Below are positions 26,484-33,974 of a stretch of 64,000 bases of DNA, in pieces. The stretch is from Dyella jiangningensis (GTDB lineage Bacteria; Pseudomonadota; Gammaproteobacteria; Xanthomonadales; Rhodanobacteraceae), in the NCBI GenBank assembly GCA_000632805.1, contig CP007444.1:3770772-3834771 (forward strand), given 5' to 3'. The notes below the pieces were generated by a model. It was not told the DNA's origin and ran no database searches. It was given only the letters and a program-made list of their open reading frames with translations. The position numbers and the translations under genes are program-made. Numbering within the stretch: the stretch's first letter is position 1; each line of letters opens with the position of its first letter.

Positions 26484-26513
26484 AAAACAAAGGGCGCCTC
26501 GCGGCGCCCTTTG
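26484..26513 (-). terminator. Rho-independent terminator
   Basis: Perfect 11-base arms CAAAGGGCGCC (26488-26498) and GGCGCCCTTTG (26503-26513), loop TCGC. On the minus strand TTTT follows the stem. It ends the exported-protein gene at 26532-26990 and separates it from the peroxiredoxin gene. Confidence 0.88.
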
Positions 26514-26531
26514 TCCTGGTACTCAGGACAC

Positions 26532-26990
26532 TCAGCGACGGGTGATGCTGAAGGCACCCACCGAGACGCCGAGGTTTACGCCTTCGCCACTGCCGTGCAA
26601 TGCCAGCGACGTCGTGCCCTTGGTCAGCACCTGGGCCTCGCCGCTCTTGACCACGCCAGCCTCGGCGCCGGCCTGCGCATAGTCACCGAACACATCGTCG
26701 ATGCTGCGCACATGGGTGATGTCACCCTTGCCATTGTCGATGCGGTACTTGCCGGCGGTCAGGCCGCCGCCGTTCACCGTGATCTTCACGTTGGCGCGCT
26801 GGCCGTTGCTGCACACCACCGTACCGCTGCCTTCCGCGTGTTTGTAGATGATCGACCAACCCGAAAGGCTGAAGCTCAGGTCACACTTCACTTCGGCTTC
26901 GGCAGCCCGCGCAGTGCTCACCGGCAGCGCCGTGGTCACGCCGGCGCAAGCCAGCACCAAAGCTGCCATTACGAACGTACGCTTCATCAT
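26532..26990 (-). CDS. Exported small protein of unknown function
   Basis: 152 residues. Signal peptide about 1-29 (ending STARA). The mature part is Gly-rich and beta: KCDLSFSLSGWSIIYKHAEGSGTVVCSNGQ with two cysteines that may pair, then KITVNGGGLTAGKYRIDNGKGDITHV and SIDDVFGDYAQAGAEAGVV. It resembles small outer-membrane or periplasmic barrel-like proteins, but I recognise no named family. It has its own terminator and faces away from the glycine-zipper gene at 27183, so the 192 bases between hold two divergent promoters. Confidence 0.75.
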   Translation of the reverse strand: MMKRTFVMAALVLACAGVTTALPVSTARAAEAEVKCDLSFSLSGWSIIYKHAEGSGTVVCSNGQRANVKITVNGGGLTAGKYRIDNGKGDITHVRSIDDVFGDYAQAGAEAGVVKSGEAQVLTKGTTSLALHGSGEGVNLGVSVGAFSITRR

Positions 26991-27182
26991 CGTGTTCTCC
27001 TTGGCTATGAACTTGAAAGTCCGGTTGCCATTGTCGACAGGCTTGCTGAACGAAATGGCATGCGCACCGAAGGCCGTTCATCCTCCGCTGCCTTCGTGAA
27101 TATGGCGTGCAAACTCTGGTTGATGCTCCACTAACAAAGTCCCGAGCACACTGAAGGCCAAGGAAACAGCGAGGACGCAGCC

Positions 27183-27527
27183 ATGAAAAACGGGATCTCC
27201 CTGATATTCATTGCGGCATGGGCATTGGTCGGCAGCGGACCAGTCCTGGCGCAGTCGTCTACCTCCACCACACCCAAGAAAACCCGAACGGTATGCGAGG
27301 ACGTCGTGGTGCAGGACCAGCCTGACGACAAGCACCAGATCGCAGGCATGGCGATCGGGGGCGTGGCGGGCGGACTGCTGGGCCACCAGGTCGGCGGCGG
27401 CAAGGGTAAGACGATCGCTACCGTGGCGGGCGCGGCGGGCGGCGCGTACGCTGGCAAGAAAATCCAGGAAAACCAGCAGTCGAAGAACACTCACGTCGAG
27501 CGCCGCTGCCATGAGGTTTCCGACTGA
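27183..27527 (+). CDS. Glycine-zipper 2TM (17-kDa antigen-like) exported protein
   Basis: 114 residues. Signal peptide about 1-23 (ending GPVLAQ), no lipobox. A KTRTVCEDVVVQDQPDDKHQ segment leads into the glycine zipper GMAIGGVAGGLLGHQVGGGKGKT... and AGAAGGAYAGKKIQ, then a basic tail with a second Cys (ERRCHEVSD). Such proteins sit in or on the outer membrane and are often stress-induced; the exact role is unknown. The universal stress gene follows after 32 bases and probably shares the transcript. Confidence 0.85.
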   Translation: MKNGISLIFIAAWALVGSGPVLAQSSTSTTPKKTRTVCEDVVVQDQPDDKHQIAGMAIGGVAGGLLGHQVGGGKGKTIATVAGAAGGAYAGKKIQENQQSKNTHVERRCHEVSD

Positions 27528-27559
27528 GCGCTTTGCCAGCCCAAGCCAAGGGGGTACGC

Positions 27560-27976
27560 ATGCTGAAGTATTCGCTGGTCGGCTACGACGGCTCCGCTTC
27601 TTCACAGCGGGCCGTCCGGTTTGCCGCCGAACTGGCCCGCGCCAGCGGCGGACGCATCCGCGTCGTCTCCGTGCTGCAGATGACCGAGGGTAGCGCCGAT
27701 ACCTGCGCACTGATGATGACCGACCCCGGGGCAAGCAAATGCTCGCGGTTGCTCGCCGAAGTGAAGGACCTGGTACCCGACTCGGCTTCCCTGATCGATG
27801 CCGAGGTCGTGCGCGGCAGCCCCGGTGATGTGCTGCTGGAACAGGTACGTCGGCACAGCATCGATCACATCGTGATCGGCCACACCGAGCGCGGCGCGCT
27901 TGCCCGTTGGCTCCTGGGATCGGTGTCCGGTGACGTGCTGCAGCGTTCCCACGTGCCGGTCACCGTGGTGCGCTGA
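27560..27976 (+). CDS. Universal stress protein (UspA family)
   Basis: 138 residues, one Usp domain. It opens KYSLVGYDGSASSQRAVRFAAELA and ends with IVIGHTERGALARWLLGSVSGDVLQRSHVPVTVV, the nucleotide-binding loop of ATP-binding Usp proteins, with slightly altered Gly spacing. Two cysteines lie mid-chain (DTCALMM, SKCSRLL). AAGGGGG lies 6 bases before the ATG at 27560. Cytosolic; expected to respond to starvation or other stress, as for the family. Confidence 0.9.
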   Translation: MLKYSLVGYDGSASSQRAVRFAAELARASGGRIRVVSVLQMTEGSADTCALMMTDPGASKCSRLLAEVKDLVPDSASLIDAEVVRGSPGDVLLEQVRRHSIDHIVIGHTERGALARWLLGSVSGDVLQRSHVPVTVVR

Positions 27977-28123
27977 AACCTCGTCTTTTCTCCACTCGTT
28001 GCCTCCGGGTCGGCGCGCGTTAATCCCGCGCAGCCTTCCGGTCGTATGCTGTTGTCACATAATCGTCATGCCGGCCGGTGCTGCGCCCCGCGGCGACCGT
28101 CCAAATCGCACAGGAATGCCCGC

Positions 28124-28945
28124 GTGAGCTACACCACTTCGTTGCCCTGGACCCTGGAAAGCCTGGATTTCAGCCGTATCGAATTCCAGCGGATACGTCA
28201 GAACGAGGACCTGTTCTTCCTGCTGTGCAGTGCCTCTTTCGTGGAAAGCGGCTCGGACCTGTACACGCACAACCTCGTCGACCATTTCGCCGGTGATGAG
28301 GAATTGCAGACCTGGTTGAGCCAGCACTGGGAGCACGAAGAGCTGCAGCACGGCCGTGCACTGGCCACCTACGTGAAAACCGTCTGGCCGGAGTTCGACT
28401 GGGACCGCGGCTTTGCGTCGTTCTGGAACGAGTATGGCGCGATGTGCACCAACGAGCAGCTCGAAAGCAGCCGCGGCCTGGAACTGGCCGCCCGCTGCGT
28501 GGTGGAAACCGGTACGGCCAGCCTGTATCGCGCGCTCAACGACATCACCGACGAGCCGGTGCTCAAGCAGCTCACCAACCACATCAAGAGCGACGAGGTG
28601 CGGCACTTCAAGCACTTCTACCAGCACTTTCGCCTTTACCGCGAGCGCGAAGGCTTCGGGCGCTACAAGGTGTTCCGCGCGATTCTTCGTCGCGTCAATG
28701 AGATCAAGAGCGAGGACAGCGACGTTGCGCTGCGCCATGTGTTCAACCAGTGCTATCCGCAGCACAAGGACAACGAGGCGGAGTTCCGCCGCGTGACGGG
28801 ACGGGCGCAGGCGCTGTTGCGCCGGAACATTCCGGCCGAGATGACGGTGAAGATGCTGCTGAAGCCGCTGGATCTACCGGCGCGGTTGCAGAGTGCGATG
28901 GAGAGGCCGCTGGCGAAGATCGCGGAGAAGTTGTTTTTGCATTGA
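28124..28945 (+). CDS. Ferritin-like (diiron-type) protein
   Basis: 273 residues. Helices carry candidate iron ligands: SFVESGSDLYTHNL, WEHEELQHGRAL, VVETGTASLYRAL and IKSDEVRHFKHF, the E...ExxH...E...DExRH pattern of diiron carboxylate bundles. The rest is basic and helical. The family is annotated only as ferritin-like; iron storage, oxidase or desaturase-like roles are all possible. The start is taken as GTG at 28124 because the protein then begins SYTTSLPWTLESLDFSRIEF, the family N-terminus; ATGs at 28046 and 28067 would add an unrelated Arg/Pro-rich leader. A REP element follows the stop at 28976. Confidence 0.87.
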   Translation: MSYTTSLPWTLESLDFSRIEFQRIRQNEDLFFLLCSASFVESGSDLYTHNLVDHFAGDEELQTWLSQHWEHEELQHGRALATYVKTVWPEFDWDRGFASFWNEYGAMCTNEQLESSRGLELAARCVVETGTASLYRALNDITDEPVLKQLTNHIKSDEVRHFKHFYQHFRLYREREGFGRYKVFRAILRRVNEIKSEDSDVALRHVFNQCYPQHKDNEAEFRRVTGRAQALLRRNIPAEMTVKMLLKPLDLPARLQSAMERPLAKIAEKLFLH

Positions 28946-28975
28946 TCGCGATCGACGCTCAACGCTCATCTTTTT

Positions 28976-29065
28976 GTAGGAGCGTACCCTGTGCGCGATT
29001 GCCTTTCGCCGCAATCTCCACACTATCGCCGCTCTTTAATTGTGGGAGCGCACCCTGTGCGCGAC
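28976..29065 (+). repeat. Two direct GTAG-type REP copies
   Basis: GTAGGAGCGTACCCTGTGCG... at 28976-28999 and GTGGGAGCGCACCCTGTGCG... at 29042-29065, same orientation, 66 bases apart. Unlike the inverted doublets elsewhere they are in tandem. They open the non-coding repeat island 28946-29829. Confidence 0.82.
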
Positions 29066-29204
29066 AGTCTTTTGCGGTGAGCTGCATGCTTTCGATTTTG
29101 CTTGAACGCGAGGTGTGGCCTTCGGTTGCCATGCTGCCGCGAGCATGCCGCTTACGACCGAAGGGAGTCCCTGTGGGACGCAGCGGGCGTTTCGATCGTC
29201 TGCC

Positions 29205-29383
29205 GACGACGCGAAGCTAGTCCCTGTGGGACGACGCAAAGCTAGTCCCTGTGGGACGACGCGAAGCTAGTCCCTGTGGGACGACGCAAAGCTAGTCCCT
29301 GTGGGACGACGCAAAGCTAGTCCCTGTGGGACGACGCAAAGCTAGTCCCTGTGGGACGACGCAAAGCTAGTCCCGTGGGACGC
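29205..29383 (+). repeat. 25-bp tandem repeat array, 7 units
   Basis: The unit reads ACGACGC(A/G)AAGCTAGTCC then CTGTGGG; GCTAG recurs at 29216, 29241, 29266, 29291, 29316, 29341 and 29366, an exact 25-base period. Units differ mainly at one A/G position. Each holds GTCCC-TGT-GGGAC, a small hairpin. The last unit lacks one T. A degenerate single copy lies upstream at 29165-29181 (GTCCCTGTGGGACG). There are no spacers, so this is not CRISPR. Confidence 0.92.
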
Positions 29384-29570
29384 TCGAGTCACTTTTCTTT
29401 TGCTGGCCCACGCACGCGTTTTTTGCGTGCGAACGGCGAAGCCGGCCCGCACGCGGGGAGGCGCCATGGATGGCGCCGGCTTTGAGGAGCGAGGAAGGGC
29501 GGAGGGCGGAACGCCCGGAGTCAAAGTCCCACGGGATTAGCTTCGCGTCAAAAAGTAACCCAAAGAAAAC
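29384..29570. repeat. Palindrome-rich block closed by an inverted copy of the 25-bp unit
   Basis: Begins TCACTTTTCTTTTGCTGG just after the array and ends AAAAAGTAACCCAAAGAAAA, loosely inverted ends. Inside are stems CGCACGC/GCGTGCG (29411-29431), GGCGCC/GGCGCC (29460-29477) and AAGCCGGC/GCCGGCTT (29439-29482). At 29524-29549 the sequence AGTCCCACGGGATTAGCTTC... is the reverse complement of the array unit. So array units flank the block in opposite orientation. No gene inside. It looks like a small non-autonomous repeat element; identity unknown. Confidence 0.65.
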
Positions 29571-29692
29571 GGCCTTGAGAGCCAAGGCTCATAGCAGTCC
29601 GAGGAATAGAAGCGTCGGATGACTGAGGCCAGTCGGGACACGCTCGTTACTACCTCGCACGGAGCGGCTACACTGCAACGCGTCGTAGCGAA
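29571..29692. other. Non-coding part of the repeat island
   Basis: I see no gene, promoter or strong hairpin here. It joins the palindromic block to the composite repeat module at 29693. The whole stretch 28946-29829 (884 bases) carries no supportable coding sequence. Confidence 0.5.
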
Positions 29693-29788
29693 GAGGACTT
29701 AAAGCAGCTTCGCTGGACGGCGAGGAAATCTTGGGGTGCCGCCGCGCTATCCCCCTCTCCCCTCCGGGGAGAGGGCTGGGGTGAGGGG
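29693..29788 (+). repeat. Composite repeat module, copy 1
   Basis: A 35-base head (GAGGACTTAAAGCAGCTTCG..., 29693-29727) followed by a variable middle and the palindrome CCCTCTCCCCTCCGGGGAGAGGG with a GGGGTGAGGGG tail (29751-29788). The same head and palindrome, in the opposite orientation, are at 37212-37304; the two heads differ at only two positions. Confidence 0.75.
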
Positions 29789-29829
29789 CCAATCTTGCGG
29801 TCACCTTCACCCTGCCCCACTTGCCGACT

Positions 29830-30273
29830 TCACTTCGCCGGCCGCTGCATCTCCTCCACTTCACGCGGCTTGCCCTGCTGCGGCTCGTTGAGCTTGGCGA
29901 TGTCGACGGGGCGGATCTGCTTGATGAAGCATGGGGCGTCGGCGTTGCCGGTGATGACACGGTCGAAGCGGGCGGACACTTCGCTGACGCTCGAGGTCAG
30001 GCCGATGTGGTTGGTGAATTGCAGGTTGTGGCATTTACCGTCCAGGTCCAGCAGCCATGCTTCGTTGGCACGCGTATAGACGGCCAGCTGGTCGTCGCTC
30101 AGCGGCTCCCACGACCACAGGCTGAAGTAATGGAAGCTCTGCACTGGCGCACCCGCCGCGGCGGCATAGGCCTGCTGGCGTGCGTTGAGGCGCGCGGTGT
30201 ACTCCTGGCCTACGCGGGCGCAGGCGCCGAGCAGCAGTGCTGCGCCGATGATCAGAAAGGGTTTGACGGCCAT
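29830..30273 (-). CDS. DUF6491 lipoprotein
   Basis: 147 residues. Lipoprotein signal peptide with lipobox LLGAC (Cys16-17). The mature part has AYAAAAGAPVQSFHYFSLWSWEPLSDDQLAVYTR, then CHNLQFTNHIGLTSS, VSARFDRVI and CFIKQIRPVDIAKL, the blocks of DUF6491, a small xanthomonad lipoprotein family of unknown role. Two cysteines may form a disulfide. The start at 30273 is chosen from the signal peptide; eleven further codons are open upstream. A second lipoprotein gene lies 60 bases away on the same strand. Confidence 0.82.
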   Translation of the reverse strand: MAVKPFLIIGAALLLGACARVGQEYTARLNARQQAYAAAAGAPVQSFHYFSLWSWEPLSDDQLAVYTRANEAWLLDLDGKCHNLQFTNHIGLTSSVSEVSARFDRVITGNADAPCFIKQIRPVDIAKLNEPQQGKPREVEEMQRPAK

Positions 30274-30333
30274 GACGGCGTACTCGTGTGGGGATGCATG
30301 GCACAACGCGCGAACGCGGTGCGCGTGGACGGT

Positions 30334-31068
30334 CTACTTCTTCTTCGCCTGCTTGGAAACGGGCTGCCATTTGGCCGGATCGAAACCGCCCACTTCGTAC
30401 ACCAGGGTGATCTTCTTCTCGCCGTCCTGCATGGTCACGTCCATGGTGATCTTCTTTGCCTTTTCCATCTGCGCGATGAAACCCTTGTCATCCTTGAACA
30501 GCAGGGCCGGCTCGCCGGTGGAGGGTGCGAACGCACCGATGCTGCCCGGCTTGCCGTCAAAGGTGGCCTTGATCGAACACACGCCCTTGCACACGAAACC
30601 GTGGCTGCCACCGGTGTTGTAGAGGAAGACGTTCTGCCCCCAGTCGGTATGGCGGCGCAGGATCAGGTTCACGCGGTTTTCGGCAGACGCCTGACTGTTG
30701 GTGATGGTCGCGGTGGACTGCGTGCCGCCCTGCATCGGCGACACCTGGTATAGCCACAGGCCGGCGAGGCGGTTCTTCTCGCTGTTTTCCTTGTAGCGCT
30801 GCTCGATGCCCGGCAGGCTCTGCTGCACTTCCTTGGCCGCATCGCTGTTCGGATAACGGCTGACGATCTCCTTGCCCATGGTCACCGCCATTTCATCGTT
30901 GCCGATGCGAAGCAGCTGACGATAGGTGTCCAGCTTCTGAGCGGAGTCGTCCGCGGGCGCCTGCGCCTGCGGTGATGCCGGCGCCTGGTCGCCCGACTGG
31001 GAGCATGCAGCCAAGGCGAGAGCCATGCAGAAAGAGGTGCCGACGAGGCCAGGACGAGGCAGGTTCAT
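30334..31068 (-). CDS. Lipoprotein of unknown function
   Basis: 244 residues. Signal peptide with lipobox LALAAC; a Gln/Ala/Pro linker to about 43; a short TPR-like helical hairpin (YRQLLRIGNDEMAVTMGKEIVSRYPNSDAAKEV, about 48-80); then a beta domain with VNLILRRHTDWGQNVFLYNTGGSHGFVCKGVCSI, in which two cysteines are close, and ITMDVTMQDGEKKITLVYEVGGFDPAKW. The C-terminus is basic (KQAKKK). I do not recognise the beta domain. The start at 31068 is set by the signal peptide; the frame is open to 31350 but that part has no such feature and overlaps a REP. Confidence 0.75.
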   Translation of the reverse strand: MNLPRPGLVGTSFCMALALAACSQSGDQAPASPQAQAPADDSAQKLDTYRQLLRIGNDEMAVTMGKEIVSRYPNSDAAKEVQQSLPGIEQRYKENSEKNRLAGLWLYQVSPMQGGTQSTATITNSQASAENRVNLILRRHTDWGQNVFLYNTGGSHGFVCKGVCSIKATFDGKPGSIGAFAPSTGEPALLFKDDKGFIAQMEKAKKITMDVTMQDGEKKITLVYEVGGFDPAKWQPVSKQAKKK

Positions 31069-31211
31069 GGGCGAGGCGTCCGGTAAAGGGAAGGTGTTTA
31101 GAGTGGAACGGTGGGGCGGGCGAGCGCAACTGTTGGCTTCGTGACGATAGAAACGCCCCAAGGCACGAACAGCCCGCGTGTACTGCCCAAGGATGAGCCT
31201 GATGCGCCGCG

Positions 31212-31235
31212 GTCGCGCTCTGGGTGCGCTCCTAC
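31212..31235 (-). repeat. Single GTAG-type REP
   Basis: GTCGCGCTCTGGGTGCGCTC followed by CTAC: an inverted-orientation REP copy, 15 bases downstream (on the minus strand) of the LytTR regulator's stop codon. Probably part of its 3' end. Confidence 0.75.
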
Positions 31236-31249
31236 AGAGGGCTTTGGTG

Positions 31250-32137
31250 TCACGCACCGACCGGAGTTTCACCGAAGCGTTCGCGCAGTTGCGTCCGGTA
31301 GCGGCGGCTGCACGGAATGCTGGTGCCGTCTCGCATGGTAAGGCGGGCATCGCCGGTTTCCAGCGGCTCGATCTCGGACAGATGGTCGAGATTGATCAGA
31401 TGGCTGCGATGCACCCGCAGGAAACGCGCGGGGTCGAGCCGATCCTCGATGCCTGCCATGGTGGCCCGCAAGGGGTAATCGCGGCCGCGCACATGCAGGT
31501 TCACGTAGTTGCCCGAGGCCTGCAGCCATTCGATGTCACGCGCGGCCACCAGGAATTCCTTGCCGAGCTTGCGCACCAGAAAGCGTTCCGGGCGTTCCAC
31601 GGGCTCCACCGGCGGGCCTTCGTCCGGCTCGGCGAGCAGGCTGGCCTCGCCCTGCAAGCGGCGCACAAAGAATCCGTAGAAGGAGATCAGCGCCACGAAC
31701 AACAGATAGGTGCGGAAGTCCTTCAGGTATTCGTAGAAGAGCTCCACCGGCACGTCACCGAACCGGTAGTGGCTGCCCATGGCCTGATAAGCCAGCATGC
31801 GCAGGCCGACCATGCTGCCGACATGGACGAGGCAGAACGGCACGGTCAGCAGCGCATGCACCTTGAGGTTTTGCCGCCAGGTATCGAAGCGCATCGGCCA
31901 GCGCCGGGTGGCCCACACCACGAAGGGGACCAGCGCAAGGATCACCAGGCTGCTGCTGGCCTCCCATATCCAGGGTTCCAGGCTCGAGGCGCCACTGCGG
32001 TGATAGACATGGTCGAACCAGGACACCAGTCCGTTGAAGAGGGTGTTCCCGGCGAGCATGACGACCCAGAAGCCCACCTCGAAGGGCCGGCGCCAGCGCT
32101 GGAAATCCCGATAGTCCAAACCCGTCCGTGTCGTCAT
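31250..32137 (-). CDS. Membrane-bound LytTR DNA-binding regulator
   Basis: 295 residues. Four membrane segments (about 21-40, 53-72, 88-110, 136-158) occupy the N-terminal half; an acidic/Pro linker (EPDEGPPVEPVERPE) leads to a LytTR DNA-binding domain (about 188-285: RDIEWLQASGNYVNLHVRGRDYPLR, RFLRVHRSHLINLDHL). There is no receiver domain, so it is not a classical response regulator; it may sense a membrane or envelope signal directly. Divergent from the acyltransferase gene at 32291, with 153 bases between, which suggests that gene as target. Start at 32137 by the first membrane segment. Confidence 0.88.
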   Translation of the reverse strand: MTTRTGLDYRDFQRWRRPFEVGFWVVMLAGNTLFNGLVSWFDHVYHRSGASSLEPWIWEASSSLVILALVPFVVWATRRWPMRFDTWRQNLKVHALLTVPFCLVHVGSMVGLRMLAYQAMGSHYRFGDVPVELFYEYLKDFRTYLLFVALISFYGFFVRRLQGEASLLAEPDEGPPVEPVERPERFLVRKLGKEFLVAARDIEWLQASGNYVNLHVRGRDYPLRATMAGIEDRLDPARFLRVHRSHLINLDHLSEIEPLETGDARLTMRDGTSIPCSRRYRTQLRERFGETPVGA

Positions 32138-32290
32138 GGCCTGGATTCTACGTGGACATGGCGTCGGCGCCGCATGTTCGTCCCTGCGTGACCGCCGTTC
32201 GTCCCCGCTCCCCGGCAATCAATCACTTGGCGGCGGACGGAGGCGGGGTCACGGGCCAGCATGTGACCGTCCCGCCATCGGAGCCCGTCC

Positions 32291-33502
32291 ATGAACCGCC
32301 GCCACGATATCGACGCCCTGCGCGTCCTGGCCTTTGGCCTGCTGATCCTCTACCACCTGGGCATGCTCTACGTGGGCGACTGGGGCTTCCATCTCAAGAG
32401 CCATTACCTCGCCGGCTGGCTGCAGTACCCGATGCTTTTCCTGAACCGCTGGCGGATGGACCTGCTGTTCCTGATTTCGGGCTTGGCTGTCCACTTCCTG
32501 CGCGGTCGCCACGCACTGCCGGTGGTGGCCTGGAGGCGCACCGTGCGATTGCTGGTGCCGCTGTTGTTCGGCATGGCGGTGGTGATCCCTATCCAGCCCT
32601 ACGTGCAGGGCGTGGACAATGGCTTGGTGGCACCGGGCTTCGGCGCGTTCCTGCTGCGCTATTGGACCGGCGGTCCATGGCCTGCGGGTGCCTTCGACGG
32701 CTGGCAGTTCGGCGTCACCTGGAACCACCTCTGGTACCTGCCCTACGTATGGGTCTACACCCTGGTGCTGCTGGCGCTGATTCCCCTGCTGGAATCGCCG
32801 CTGGGGCAACGCGCTGTCGCTGCCTGCCGGCGTTTGCGTGGTGCGACGCTGTTGTGGCTGCCCGCCGTTCCGCTCATGGTCTACTCGGCGCTTCTCGCCG
32901 GTCGCTTCCCGCAGAACCATGCGCTGCTCAACGACTGGCACGCGCATGCGCAGTACGGCACCGTGTTCTTCTACGGCTATCTGCTCGGCACGCGTGGCAT
33001 GCTGTGGGACGAACTGGCGCGGCTGCGTCGTGCTTCACTCACCGCGGCGTTGCTGTGTTTCGCCGCGTTCCTCTGTCTCGATCGATTCATGGATGCTACG
33101 TCGCTGGCGCCCACCGCCATGGCGATCGTGCACGGCGTGCTGCGCGTGCTGAACTACCTCTATGCCTGGACCGCCATCGCCGCCGTGCTGGGCTGGGGAC
33201 ACCAGTACCTCAACCGCCCGTTCTCGTGGCTACCCTATGCACGCGAGGCCGTGTTCCCGTGGTACGTACTGCATCAGAGCATCATGCTGGCCGCCGCCTA
33301 TTGGTTGATACCGCTGCGCCTGGGTGCGCTGCTGGAGCCGCTGCTGGTGCTTGCCTGCACGGTCGGCGGTTGCGCCTTGCTGCACGAATACGTCATCCGG
33401 CGCTCGCGCTGGCTGCGGCCTCTGTTCGGGCTCGACGCAGCGCCCCGCGTACCGCTCGCCGCGCACACCCTCGGCTTGGACGGGCAGGCGCAGCGCGCCT
33501 GA
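32291..33502 (+). CDS. Acyltransferase-3 family membrane protein
   Basis: 403 residues, about ten to eleven membrane segments. N-terminal HDIDALRVLAFGLLILYHLGMLY carries the family Arg and His (RVLAF...YH); LLFLISGLAVHFLRGR follows; then many helices. Acyltransferase-3 proteins O-acylate sugars of surface polysaccharides, periplasmic glucans (OpgC-like) or small molecules at the inner membrane; the acceptor here is unknown. It is divergent from the membrane LytTR regulator. Confidence 0.88.
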   Translation: MNRRHDIDALRVLAFGLLILYHLGMLYVGDWGFHLKSHYLAGWLQYPMLFLNRWRMDLLFLISGLAVHFLRGRHALPVVAWRRTVRLLVPLLFGMAVVIPIQPYVQGVDNGLVAPGFGAFLLRYWTGGPWPAGAFDGWQFGVTWNHLWYLPYVWVYTLVLLALIPLLESPLGQRAVAACRRLRGATLLWLPAVPLMVYSALLAGRFPQNHALLNDWHAHAQYGTVFFYGYLLGTRGMLWDELARLRRASLTAALLCFAAFLCLDRFMDATSLAPTAMAIVHGVLRVLNYLYAWTAIAAVLGWGHQYLNRPFSWLPYAREAVFPWYVLHQSIMLAAAYWLIPLRLGALLEPLLVLACTVGGCALLHEYVIRRSRWLRPLFGLDAAPRVPLAAHTLGLDGQAQRA

Positions 33503-33521
33503 AGGCGTGGGCAGCGAGTCG

Positions 33522-33824
33522 TCAGTGCTCGCTGCCCATCGTGGAATCCAGGTGTTCGACGCGGCGGATGTCGCCGAGCCAGACGTAGCAACTCCAGTCG
33601 GGAACGTCGGGCCGCTCCAGCCGGACCACGCCGTTGATGCCTTCATTCTCCTGGCCGTCACGGAACAATTGCACGTTGGGCCGTTCGGACACGACACCAT
33701 CGTAGGCGCTGCCGTCCTTGAGCAACAAAACGACGTGCCCATTCGTCGGCAGCTCCTGTACCAGCGATTCCAGACGACGGATATGGACAGGATCGGTATA
33801 GACACGTTCGGCAAACCGGCCCAT
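33522..33824 (-). CDS. DUF3247 protein
   Basis: 100 residues, no signal peptide. RVYTDPVHIRRLESLVQELPTNGHVVLLLKDGSAYDGVVSERPNVQLFRDGQENEGINGVVRL, in parts, matches DUF3247, a small beta protein almost confined to Xanthomonadales, which supports the taxonomic call. Function unknown; the fold resembles an Sm-like or SH3-like small barrel by pattern only. Ends facing the acyltransferase stop, 19 bases apart, and starts divergent from the MFS gene. Confidence 0.88.
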   Translation of the reverse strand: MGRFAERVYTDPVHIRRLESLVQELPTNGHVVLLLKDGSAYDGVVSERPNVQLFRDGQENEGINGVVRLERPDVPDWSCYVWLGDIRRVEHLDSTMGSEH

Positions 33825-33974
33825 GCAGCACCTCGCGACTTGTATCACCGGCTTCCACGCTAGAGACCACCTCGGCAAGGCCAGGTCAAAGACCGGGGAG
33901 ACCGGTGTGAAAGCGCTGAACCTTGCCCAACCGCTTCCGCCACCGATAATGCCGGGGTCCTGCCAGGAATCCCC

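Noticed and set aside
28046..28123. ATG starts upstream of the ferritin-like gene
   Set aside because: They add an Arg/Pro-rich leader unlike the family N-terminus; GTG at 28124 gives the expected one.
29205..29383. Possible CRISPR array
   Set aside because: The 25-base units are contiguous with no spacers, and no cas gene is nearby.
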